In this document: positions 24,790 through 35,497 of the stretch, in pieces
Layout: each line of letters opens with the position of its first letter
How positions within the stretch are numbered: the stretch's first letter is position 1
From: Emydura subglobosa
Lineage: Eukaryota > Chordata > Testudines > Chelidae
Direction: 5' to 3'
DNA: 64,000 nt
Assembly: GCA_007922225.1 (NCBI GenBank)
Contig: ML679966.1
Location: 54,618,742-54,682,741 of the forward strand
The notes under the pieces: model-generated
The model's database searches: none
The model's input: the letters and a program-made list of their open reading frames with translations, nothing else
What the model was told of the DNA's origin: nothing
Program-made: the position numbers and the translations under genes

Positions 24790-25409
24790 TCAGAAACTTA
24801 CCAGGCTCCAAGGCTCCTTCTGCCTCTTCTGTTTCTGCTGCTGGTTCCACATTGGGATGCTCCTTTGAGCCAGGGGGTATGTGTTATCAGAGTTCCTCCA
24901 AGTACACACCCAGGATGTGCTGTAGATGCTCCAGCAGCAAAGCCTCCTCAGGGAGCAACATGAGCACTTTGCTAGCCTGATCCAGCAGCTGCTGGCTCCC
25001 CTCCGGTGCTATACTAGATTCAGGAGTCAGAAGGTTGCCATCCCAGTTGCCATCATGAACTGCTGGGGGCTCAGTGTTTAGTGCAGTACCCAGCACCCAG
25101 TTAATGTTCTTGTAAAATGCAGGGTGACAGGGAATTCCCAGAAGTGCAGTTCTCCTCCCTTGTTTGCTGGTGGTGGCTCTTGAGCTACTTAATCTGCTCC
25201 CTGCACTGGTCACCTTTCCTTTTAATCTCCAGTGCTGCCAGATTGTCCACTATTTCTTGGTACACATGGTCTTTTCTGATATTCTCACTGAAACTGAACA
25301 TCTTGCTTGTCTTGCACCAGAGATTTACCAGAATCTGACTGTAGTCCTGTGGCCAGGTAGCAGCGTGTTTGGTAAAAGACAACTTCTTGTCGGTGGCCAT
25401 AGCTAACAC
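24790..25409 (-). pseudogene. Trihelix / Myb-SANT-like DNA-binding domain protein, broken
   Basis: The minus strand encodes an N-terminal DNA-binding domain of the Myb/SANT-like (trihelix) type. It includes a first helix QILVNLWCKTSKMFSF, a middle YQEIVDNLAAL, and QCREQIK at the third helix, then a stop near 25185. A second frame (24887-25213) supplies the domain end (HPAFYKNINWVLGT) and an acidic, Leu-rich C-terminal region (LLDQASKVLMLLPEEALLLE). An in-frame stop and a frameshift therefore separate the halves. The start is the ATG at 25409 or 25400. Such domains occur in PIF/Harbinger partner proteins and in many multi-copy vertebrate genes. It is most likely a retrocopy or transposon-derived relic. 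No introns are visible. Confidence 0.65.
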
Positions 25410-25723
25410 AGGAGACTGTTCACTCTGTTTGCAGTTCAGTGCTCAGAATAAAATGGAAAGGTTAAACTGTACAGGGGCACTTTAACAATCAACAGGTGTC
25501 CAAGCCACTGCCAATTATTGGAATGGACAACCAATTATCCTGCTTGCTGCTTTTAGCCATTTTCAGGCCTTTGCAGGAACTTAGCATAACTAGGCAAACT
25601 GGGGGAAGAGAGGGGGGGCAGTATACAGTGAACACCTGAAGTGATCCTGGCTCTAAGGATTCTCTCTGAATATGCAAGGGCAGCTGTCTATGAAAAACAG
25701 GAAATCTGGCTATATTTTAGAAT

Positions 25724-26273
25724 TGTTGGTATGGGGAAATCTAACTATTAGACTAACAGCTATGACTATTTGTTTAACCATATTTTTTAGTGACATGGCT
25801 CTGTAACTCCTGCTTCTGCCTACTGATTGATTTGTTTGGTCAGCTGTGTAACATTTTTCTTGATTGACATGTCTCTGTAACTTTTGGGATATAAGAGGGA
25901 GGTAGTGAGTCTGAGTCAGCGGATCACTTCGTGGACACATTGGTCCTTCTGTCTGTGTCTGGAGATCTTTCAGTCATCTGGAAATCTGTGACTAATTCAC
26001 CTGAAGACTGCCTCAGACTTGTGGGAGTAACTATCAAGTACCCTGACTTTTGGGGTGCTCTAATACCTGTTGTATTTGTATGTGCTTAAGACTAATAAGT
26101 GGAGACTAGTAAAAGCTTCCAATGGGAATTGCTGGATATCGGAAGTAAAGCTTTAAAATTAAAAGCACTTGGTTTTAATTTGTGTTTGTGCTGGCCATAT
26201 AGCAGGTGGATGTACTGTGTTTCCTCTGTTTATTTCCTGATGCCGATTTGCAGAGACTAAAAGTTACTAGGTC
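25724..26273 (+). mobile_element. LTR-like segment
   Basis: It begins near TGTTGGTATGG and has a TATA-like gggatataagaggg at about 25887. About 150-250 bases further on it is T-rich with attaaaagc, resembling an ERV-type LTR in plus orientation. Neither the right border nor a target duplication could be fixed. Confidence 0.35.
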
Positions 26274-26299
26274 AGGGAACCCTGGGTAACAAAACAACA

Positions 26300-26640
26300 A
26301 GCAGCTGTACTTGAACTGGGGGGCTGCATCCATCTCCTGAGAGTTGATTGGCTAGTTTTGGGATAGGAAGGATAGAACACTAGCCCATGGGATTCTGGGA
26401 TCACATTTGTGGACTCTCGGGACACAAGTCTGGGGATGTGGGCCCAAGTTGTATTCTCACTGCAAAATGATGGAGTCCCAGTGAGACTCCAGGTGGGGCC
26501 AATCACTCTCAGCTTGGCTATTGGGCCCAGGTCCTGAGGCCTTACTGGCCTGAGTCAGACAGATTTGTGTGTAGATGGAAGTGTGACAGGTGGGTTGGCC
26601 ACGAGCCTGGGTTTACATTGCAGTGTAGATATACACAAAA
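26300..26640. mobile_element. DNA-transposon-like fragment, possible hAT MITE end
   Basis: The right part (cctgagtcagacagat, then ggccacgagcctgggttt and acattgcagtgtagatatac) has the look of a terminal and sub-terminal region of a hAT-type MITE. The opposite end was not identified and no target duplication is visible. Confidence 0.3.
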
Positions 26641-27059
26641 CAATTATGGAAAAGGACACCTACAGGCAGTCAAGAGCAATACGAGCAGTGTGACCAGAAG
26701 ATAAAAGCCAAGTACCAGAAGCAGCAGAACCATATTTTCAACTTTAAAGATGAGCTGATTAGGGAGGATGGAATCACATTTTGAGAACAAAGAGCTTTTC
26801 TGCCCCCTTCATCACATAAGATGTCATGCCAAAACACTGTCTCACATCTCAGAATTGACAGCTGTCTTAAATGGCCTCAACAGTGTGTGTACTAGAAGAA
26901 ATGAACACACAGCTCTCTTCCTTAATAGAAGCACACCTGCCAGTCATGGGAAAATTGCCAGCAGAGACTGTGACCACCTGAGCTCCTCACCTGACCATGG
27001 AAAAAAGTGGGAGAGGACTTATTTACCTTCAAGGAAAAGCGGTACTTGATTACAGTGAG

Positions 27060-27620
27060 CTACTGTTTAAACTTTAGGGGGGTCAATGCCCTGCCTGATG
27101 TAAGAAGCAAGGCCGTTATCTGGCAAACTGAAGGCACACTTTGCAAGATACAGCATTCTCAACACTGCATTCACTAAAAATGGACCCCGATTTGCTTTGC
27201 AAGAATTCAAGGAATTTGTATGCAAATGGGAGTTTGACCACCACACCTCTTCCACAGCATACCCACAGAGTAATGATATCAGATGGAATCAGCTGTAAAA
27301 AGTAGCTAAGGCTGTTTATTCTGGTTCAGAGCCCTTGTTAGCATTTTTGGCACATAGGAACACCAGATTGCCAAAATAGTCCAGTGCAGGTATTGATGGG
27401 ACAAAGGCCCAAAATCCTGTTATCAGTGAAAGGAGACCTGTTGCTGCCAGAAGGCTGGAGATACTGCTGAGAGGAGTTGGCCAACTATCAGAAAACAGGC
27501 ACTAGAGTACAACAGGTCAGCCAAGGACCTACCTACTCTAGAGTTAGGCACTCCTTCAAGGATCCACCCAATAGAGAGAGTCTAAAAGGAATGGGCTAAA
27601 GGAGTCATGAGGGGGTGCAG
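27060..27620 (+). pseudogene. Ty3/gypsy-type integrase remnant
   Basis: The plus strand from about 27124 encodes KLKAHFARYSILNTAF, then NGPRFALQEFKEFVCKWEF and HHTSSTAYPQSND, the order seen around the second and third catalytic residues of retroelement integrases. The expected Asp before NG is replaced by Lys (KNG). The glutamate-bearing segment after PQSN is degraded, so the enzyme is dead. Further on, a shifted frame (about 27470-27610) gives YNRSAKDLPTLELG, a typical C-terminal stretch. The stops and frame shifts indicate an old copy. CR1 sequence begins immediately downstream. Confidence 0.7.
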
Positions 27621-27639
27621 TGGCACACAGTTCATATGA

Positions 27640-30247
27640 AACGACTACATAAGAGGGAGAAGTGATCTGAGCTCCACGATTAAACTGGAGATAAGCCAGT
27701 TGAGAGTCTCTGAGTTAAGCTTAGAAGCAAGAAAAATAAGGGTGATGTCGTAGTGGTATCTGTTATAGACCACCAGACCAGAAAGGTGAGGTAGATGAGG
27801 CTTTCTTCAGTCAACTAGGGAAAGTTTCCAGTTCACAGGACCTGGTTCTCAAGGGGGGGACTTCAGTCACCCTGACTTCTGCTGGAAGAACAATACAGCA
27901 GAGCACAGAAAATTCAGGAAGGTTTTTGGAGAGTGTTGCAGACAACTTCCTGGTGCAAGTGCTGGAGCAACCAACTAGGGGCCATGCTCCTTTTGACTTG
28001 CTGCTCACAAACAGGGAAGATTTGGTAGAGGAAGTAGAAGTGGGTGGCAACCTAGGCAGCAGTGACCATGAGATTGTAGAGTTCAGAATCCTGACAAAAG
28101 GAAGAAAGGAGAACAGCAGGATACGGATCATGGACTTCAGAAAAGCAGACTTTGATTCCCTCAGGGAGCTTATGGTCAGGATCCCTGGAAGGCTAATATG
28201 AGGGGGGAAAGGAATCCAAGAGAGCTGGCTGTATTTTAAAGAAATCTTAGTGAGGGTGCAGGAACAAACCATGACGATGTGCAGAAAGAATAGCAAATAT
28301 GGTAGGCGCCCAGCTTGGGTTAACAAAGAAGTCTTTGAGCTTAAACACAAAAAAGAAGCTTACAAGAAGTGGAAGCTTGGTCAGATAACTAGGGAGGATT
28401 ATAAAAATACTGCTTGAACATGCAGGAATGAAATCAGGAAAGCCAAAGTGCAATTGGAGTTGCAGCTAACAAGGAATGTGAAGGGGAACAAGAGAGGTTT
28501 CTACAGGTGTTACCAACAAGGGGAAGATAAGTGAAAGTGTGGGCCCCTTACAGAATGGAGGAGGCAACCCAGTGACAGAGGATGTGGAGAAAGCTGAGTA
28601 CTCAATGCCTTTTTTGCCTCTGTCTTCACAGACAAGGTCAGCTCCCAGACTAATGCACTGGGCAGCACAGAATGGGAAGGAGGTGAACATCTCTCAGTGC
28701 TGAAGGAACAGGTTCAGGACTATTTAGAAAGATTGGACATACTAAGTCCATGGGGCCAGATGCAATGCATCCAAGGGTGCTGAGGGGGTTGGCTGATGTG
28801 ATTTCAGAGCCATCGGCTATTATATTTGAAAGCTTGTGGCAATTGTGGGAGGTTCCTGATGATTGGAAAAAGGCAAATATAGTGCCCATTTTCAAGAAAG
28901 AGAAGAAAGAGGATTCAGGAAACTACAGACTGGTCAGCCTCACTTCAATCCCTGGAAAAATCATGTAGCAGGTCCTCAAGGAATCCATTTTAAGGCACTT
29001 GGAAGAGAGGAAGGTGATCAGGAGCAATCAACATGGATTCAGCAAGGGCAAGTCATGCCTGACCAACCTGATTGCCTTCTATGAAGAGGCGACTGGCTCT
29101 GTGGATATGGGGAAAAGAGTGGATGTGATAGATCTTGACTTTAGCAAAGATTTTGATACTGTCTCCCACAGTATTCTTATCAGCAAGTTAAAGAAGAATG
29201 GGTTGGATGAATGGACTATAAAATGGATAGAGAGCTGGTTAGATCATCAGGCTCAACAGGTAGTGATCAATGGCTCTATGTCTAGCTGGCAGCTGGTAAC
29301 AAGCAGAGTGCCCCAGGGGTCGGTCCTGGGCCAGTTTTGTTCAACATCTTCTTTAATGATCTGGAGGATGGGATAGATTGCACCCTGAGCAAGTTTGCAG
29401 ATGACCCTAAGCTGGGGGAGTGATAGATACTCTGGAAGGTAAGGATAGGATAAAGAGTGACCTAGACAAATTGGAGGATTGGGCCAAAAGAAATCTGATG
29501 AGGTTCAACAAGGACAAGTGCAGAGTCCTCCACTTAGGACGGAAGAACCCCATGCACAGCTACAGACGAGACCGACGGGCTAGGCAGCAGTTCTGCAGAA
29601 AAGGACCTGGGGGTTACAGTGGATAAGAAACTGGATAAGAGTCAGCAGTGTGCCCTGGTTGCCAAGAAGGCTAATAGCATATTGGGCTGCATTAGTAGGA
29701 CCATTGCCAGCAGATTGAGAGAAGTGATTATTCCCTTCTATTTGGTGAGGCTGCATTTGGAGTATTTTGTCCATTTTTGGGCCCCCCGCTATAAAAAGGA
29801 TGTGGACAAGTTAGAGAGAATCCAGCAGAGGGAAACAAAAATGATTAGGAGGCTGGAGCCTTATGAGGAGAGGCTGAAGGAACTAGGCTTGTTTAGTCTG
29901 CAAAAGAGAAGAATGAGGGGGAATTTGATAGCAGCCTTTAACTACCTGAAAGGGGGTTCCAGGGAGGATGGAGCAATGGTAGTATGACAGAACAAGGAGC
30001 AATGGTCTCAAGTTGCAGTGGGGGAAGTCTAGGTTGGATATTAGGAAAAGGTTTTTCACTAGGAGGGTGGTGAAGCACTGGAATGGGTTACCTAGGGAGG
30101 TGGTGGAATCTCCATCGTTAGAGGTTTTTAAGCTGTGGCTTGACAAAGCTCTGGCTGGGATGATTTAGCTGAGGTTGCTCCTGTTTTGAGCAGGGGTTTG
30201 GACTAGATGACCTCCTGAGGTCCTTTCCAACTCTAATATTCTATGAT
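27640..30247 (+). mobile_element. CR1 LINE, longest copy in the window
   Basis: A plus-strand CR1 retrotransposon runs from the C-terminal half of the endonuclease to the 3' end, about 2.6 kb. It terminates at 30247 with the CR1-type attctatgat. The last ~180 bases are shared with the tails at 12905-13085 and 57460-57583. It is 5'-truncated and frameshifted. It lies directly against the Ty3/gypsy integrase remnant and probably landed in it. Confidence 0.92.
27745..29987 (+). pseudogene. CR1 ORF2 (endonuclease-reverse transcriptase), broken
   Basis: In order: an AP-type endonuclease C-terminus with the SSDHEIVEF motif (catalytic SDH codons at 28061-28069); the region leading into reverse transcriptase ([18 protein letters not shown] at 28750); NQHGFSKGKSCLTNLIAF; the motif-A region (DLDFSKDFDTVSH, where Lys-Asp replaces the usual Lys-Ala); VPQGSVLG; then after a frameshift FADD (29394-29405); and the C-terminal half at 29619-29987 ([31 protein letters not shown]). 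At least four frames are needed to read it through, with in-frame stops, so no functional protein is made. Confidence 0.9.
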
Positions 30248-30249
30248 CT

Positions 30250-30700
30250 GAAGAAACAAGGGGAACTAACAAGAGACAACACCCAGAAAGCCAACAGTGA
30301 TCATCACAAAATGGAGAGGCAGAACAATCTGGAGGCCAATGCCAGAGTAGGAGAGAGACTCCACGGAGAAAAAGTTTGCTAGATTCAGAGACCTGTAGCA
30401 GGATACAAACATCACTCCTGGAGTGGTCTCCTGTTGAGGAGATCAAACTGTCTCAAAGATGATGTCACTAGCTGAGTCTGTGGTAATGATGAGTCTCCAA
30501 TTCAGAAATGGGCTAGCAACCTCTGGCCAAAGGGACACAAGGCAGGGGAACTTGGCCTCAATTATTTGGTTTTAATGTTTGTAAAATAAGGAAGATATAT
30601 TATCAGTGGAATAGGAGCCAGAGGCCCATGGTCCACTGGAGGGACTGTTACTGAGGGGACACCAGTGGAACAGCCACATAAACAGAGCAGTCTCCAGGTT
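30250..30700. other. Unclassified, with gypsy-related patch
   Basis: No coding region. The part 30605-30700 matches the start of 24225-24560 in the same orientation and may be the far LTR of the gypsy relic that the CR1 interrupted. Confidence 0.35.
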
Positions 30701-30771
30701 TAATGATGTTCTCTTTGTTTAATCTGTATTTAGATTTAACCTGTCCTAATCAAACAGTACTGTGCTAGATT

Positions 30772-30850
30772 CTCTGCTGAAGTAAATCAGTTTGCTTCTA
30801 TGGACTTCAGTGCAGCTATGCCAATTTATACCAGTTGAGAATCTAGCCCA
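30772..30850. repeat. Short palindromic interspersed repeat, copy C
   Basis: The left end gctagattctc and the right end gagaatctagc are exact reverse complements. The centre holds gacttcagtgcagctatg. It has the same design as the copies at 30-116 and 5308-5393. Confidence 0.5.
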
Positions 30851-31173
30851 TAATTAGAACTCCTGGGTTATGGGGAGCATTAATTTCCCTTTGGGGGGTT
30901 ATTTTTAATAATTTTTCAGCTTTATGTTGAAGTGAAAAAAAGATCTGTTTTGGCGGCTTTTTCTTTTGTGTGTACCGTAATGAGTAATCTCTTTGTAATA
31001 TTCCCTAGTGTGCTTTAACATGTTGCAAATAGCACTATGTTAACTCACACTAGGGAACCTTTAGTGCGCACCAACATTGTTTACATGGATCAAATAATGC
31101 ACAACATGTTAGTGCACTTTAGAAATCCTACCCCGGTAGTCTTTATTATTGCTCCATGTATAAGCCTTTATGT

Positions 31174-31418
31174 CAGGGTGACCATATGTCCTGTTTTGAC
31201 CGGGACAGTTAGTTCCCTTTTTTAATTCCTGTCCTTGGCATCCCGATTTTTTTTTTTTTTTTGGTTGCAAATATGGGCATTTGTTCCGTTTGCTCTTGCC
31301 AACTGGCAAGCAGTGATGTCAGGTGGCTCAGGCCAGCACTATGTGGGGGGGGAGAGGGACCCCTCAGGCAGACCCTGCACGGTGTCCCATTTTCCCTTTG
31401 GGAAATATGGTTGCCCTA
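31174..31418. mobile_element. hAT-type MITE with 8-bp target duplication
   Basis: Terminal inverted repeats: left cagggtgaccatatgtcc, right end complement tagggcaaccatatttcc. The flanks 31166-31173 (ctttatgt) and 31419-31426 (cctcatgt) match at 6 of 8 positions, the differences being transitions. That is consistent with an aged 8-bp duplication typical of hAT elements. At 245 bp it is non-autonomous, and it carries a run of 16 T near 31247. Confidence 0.8.
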
Positions 31419-31429
31419 CCTCATGTATA

Positions 31430-34400
31430 AGTGACCATTTCTGGTGTTTTCCTACTGTTTATAAAATCAATAAAAGATTAGTTTATTGGGTAACTCTGAA
31501 AATCAGATGCTCTATCTGTAATTTGTACATATAGTAACAAATGTAGAAATGTACTTAATGCCTCCTATTGGTGGAAAATGTAGAATTGCCAATGGTTTCT
31601 TCTAATTTTCATGATAACCAAGGAGGTTAATATAGGAGAAATAATAGCCAGTAGTTTTTTCCCCGTTTTTATTTTGAGTAGAAACATTTATGAATGTTTC
31701 CTGTTCCTTTGTGTATAGGCAGTGTTTTTTTAGATCAATGTATTAAAGTTTAAATAAGTCACTATCATACCCTCTGTAAAACCCAGGACAAGAATGATGA
31801 TTAGAATGCCATGATGGTTTGAGTAAACACTCACATTGAGTATAAATTTCTTTGGCTTGTTTCTAACATTTTTGAGGGACAATTAGGAATCTTGTACCTG
31901 AGACTTTTGGACTTTTGCCTTTTACGTATTTCCTCATTTCTTGACCAATTTGGTTTGTCTTTTTTCCCATCTCAGTAGAATTGTGCCTCTTCCTGGAACT
32001 AAATAAACTCACGATATTTGTTCAAATATATTGTCAAAATATACATTCCTCAGTTCTGTCACCTATGCTATATCTTTCATGTGTGAAATATGAGGAGTCA
32101 ACCAGAGGTAGCCAAATAACACACAAAGTGATTGATGAATATTTTTACTAATAAACATGATGCATTTTCTCTGCTGCTGTTCTTCATGAGATCATGTTAT
32201 TCATTGTTCACAAGTACTTGGATGACCTACTTTGTATTTGTGAATTACAAAAGGATCCAAGAAATTTAGCATGAATCATTATTTATCTAAAGTTCATGCT
32301 GGAAGTGCTGTTCAGTTTTTTTCATTTTTCATTATCTTGCTTAAGAAGTTCCAGTCAGGGACCAGAAACAATACCATAGAATGTCATACAGTAAATTTAG
32401 AGGACCACTCCTAAAACACAAAGAGCAAACAAATAATAAGAAGGAACAATAAAAATTAAAGTATAGGCTGACATGTCTTTAAGTAAAATAGATAGTGAAT
32501 ATTTATAAATGAATCCATTCATAGAAATCACAAATGATTCACAAATAGAAACAGGCATTTAATTTGATGTATAATTATTTCCCACTAGTTATTTCACCAC
32601 TTTCAGTGATTATGTCGGCCATCATGCCCAATTCAGTATTCATTTACCATTAAGGGCAAACCCTGAGTTTGAACCCTCTTTGAATTGCCCACTTCTCTCT
32701 AACTATTTTTAAAAGAATGTTGGTGCTATATTGAAGCAAGTTGTATCTATGATCTTTGTTAGTATTTTGGGGCTCTGGGCTTGATTCTCTGCTCTTCACT
32801 GACCAGAGGCAGACCTAACTTAATTAGCTCGTTTATGGTCCCTAAGAGACCCTAGGTGAGTGGAAGATCAGACACAACTGAACTCCACTTAGCCATGCCT
32901 CCTCCCCATCCAACCCAGGCTCCTCCCTCAGAATGCCTTTAATGTCTCACCTCCCGCTCCGCATACCTTGTATGCCAGAAGTAGGAGGTGAACCTCATCA
33001 TCTTCTGCTCCAAGTGCAAGATGCATTTCTTTGATCGTGCTTTCTCTAGCACACACATTACAACAGGTGTATTTAAAAAAAAAAAAACATTTTCTCACAT
33101 GTTCTGCACACATTTCTCCCCTGGGAGAAGTTAAAAGAACAAACTACTGTTGTTGCTTAATACACTACTAGAATGCTCTCAGATACTATAGTGATGGAGG
33201 CATAAGAACTTAAATAGAATAGAAGCAGAAGATCCATCTCTTCCAAATTTCCACAAATAGATTCACTGGGCACAGGAAAAATTTTCTACATGGTCCTAAA
33301 TTGCCTTAGTGGACCAGATAATCCAGCCCTCTGTGTGTTACTCTTAGTCCCTCTGAGTAACTATCTTTTCAGAGCACACTGATACTTGTAGAGGATTAGA
33401 AAATATAATTACATTAAGAAAAGACAATAAGGAAGTTAATCTCTCCATATTTGTGGGTGATACCTATTGATGTTAATCAGAGATAGTCACATTTATTAAT
33501 GGAAGACTATATCCATAAATACTGAGTAAAATTCTATCTTATATGAGTGAGTATATTTCAAAATGTGGTATTGATTTTCAATTTGTTTCATTACATTCTG
33601 AGCTGACTCACTGACTGATATCGGTGAAGTCAATGGGATTGTGCAGTGTGAACTTGTCCCAATAGCTGTGGCTAAAATCTCAAGCAACTGCCTCAAAAAA
33701 TACTCCTTGGTTGTTGTGATAGTTATACTACTCAAGTATTACAGGTAGTAAACCACACTCAAAGTGGGCATGTTATAAGAAGGGTTATTTATTTCAGGAG
33801 ACTGATATGTACAGGGTACTGTTATTGTCTGCATGATTTATAGTGGTGTTAGAACTGTGATTTTAAAGAATACCACCTGTATTCTACAGCTGAACATTCT
33901 GTAGAATATTCTATACATGTGGTGTGCCCTAAGGGCCAATTTTTCAGAAGTGTGTCGTTAGCAGGCACTACTTGTGCTTCTAACTTTGTACCCATTTTTG
34001 AACTGCACCCTTCCTTCTCTCCAAAATTCTTAAGCCTTAAACAAGCCCCCAGTTGGAGGTGCAAATCAGGCAGTTAAAGGCTCAAGTTTTTTGATTTACA
34101 CATGTACTTCATTTCATAGGCACAAAGTTATGCGTGGAAATTGCACCCAAAAAAAGGGAAGCTGGTCTTAGCCTAGGTCAAATATACAACACAAACATCA
34201 AACTAGATAAAAATAAAGGAACACTAATATTGAAGCTTTACTTTATCTCAACACAGAATGTGTTAATATGTTAATATGAATGTCTTTGCCCTGAAGCAAA
34301 TTAAAATAATCTAAAAATCACAAGCTGGTCATAAATACAACAAGTACATAAAACATTTCAGGATTTTATTTCTAAATTCATCTAATTAGCATTCCATCTA

Positions 34401-35039
34401 AGTCAGGGTAATAGACTCCAATAGTACCTTTAATCTGTTGGCAACTCTACCATTGCCTTCAATGAGAGTTTCATGCCTGGATCAAAGGTAGTATATGACC
34501 CAGAATGAGGCATAGATTATACTGTGTAGAGTGTGATTCACTGCAAAGTGGTTAGCCCCAACAAGGAATTAATGAATTGATTTCTCATTGATCTTGTGGT
34601 GTAGGAACATTTCACTTTATAGTGAGTGACTGCTATAAGGATAGCATAGAGGATAACTTTTATTTTTCACTTCTATTGGTGAGGACCCATAATAGTGGCT
34701 ACTGTAATGAATCTACCACTCCAGAGTCATAACTGCCTTCCCTCAATCAAAGTAATTATTTTATATATTACTACTATCTTAATAGTGTCTGTACATTACA
34801 TATGCGGCATGGTATATAATAATTTAATTCTACAAAGAAGTTGGTTCCAAAGACTTGTTTTACTTTCTAAATGTCAAGTTTTCTGATTTCTGAGTGTTCA
34901 TCATTTGGTTGGTGAAGCATAGACATGCTATGACAAATTGCTGATGGTAGGCAGCAGGGGAAAAATCTCCAGAAAATCTGTAATTTGCAGATTTTTATAA
35001 ATACGTTTAATGCTTTAGGGTTTAATCCAGACCAGAAAG
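31430..35039. other. Mostly unique AT-rich DNA
   Basis: No supportable exon, RNA gene or large repeat was recognised across this stretch. Open frames are short and of biased composition. Confidence 0.45.
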
Positions 35040-35146
35040 GGTTTATCACCACCTGCCCTGTAATCTTGGGTGCTTCTGTGCTGTGATTATTTGACTTAGA
35101 GACCTGATACCATCACATGTTCACATCACAATGGCCTCACCCTGGC
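35040..35146 (-). mobile_element. Left part of the LTR-like repeat that received the DIRS element
   Basis: This is a short segment next to the left DIRS end. Together with 41843-42800 it would form one continuous older repeat if the DIRS element is removed. Its assignment to an LTR rests mainly on the right-hand part. Confidence 0.3.
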
Positions 35147-35334
35147 TTCTCTCTTCGAGAGTTGCTCATATGCATTCCATGTAGGTGAGTGCGCGCCCCG
35201 TGCACGAGTCTGCGGAAGCTTTTTTGCCCTAGCAACCCCAGCGGTCGGTCCCGGCGCCCCCTGGAGTGGCGCGCATATAGCGCGGTATATAGGGCGCCGC
35301 CGACCGCGCGGGCCCCCAGTTCCTTCTTTCCGCC
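35147..35334 (+). repeat. DIRS left inverted terminal repeat
   Basis: It starts ttctctcttcgagag and runs to about the ctttccgcc at 35334. It matches the reverse complement of 41625-41804 with few differences, mostly C/T or G/A. It contains gcggtatatagggc near 35281, a possible TATA-like element for the element's own transcription. Confidence 0.93.
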
Positions 35335-35497
35335 TGTGACGGTCAGTGGAACGTCTGCCCCTTGCCTCTTCGCAAGTAGCAACCTCTAATCGTGTAGATA
35401 AGTTCTTTTTTGTTTTCTTAGATTACTATAGTCATTAGTAAATAGTTAGATAAGATAGTGTAAATAGTTAGCCCTTAGGGGCTCGTCCTTAGGAGCC

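Noticed and set aside
27811..28350. 179-codon minus-strand open frame
   Set aside because: It is antisense to the CR1 endonuclease-coding strand, where similarity is clear on the plus strand.
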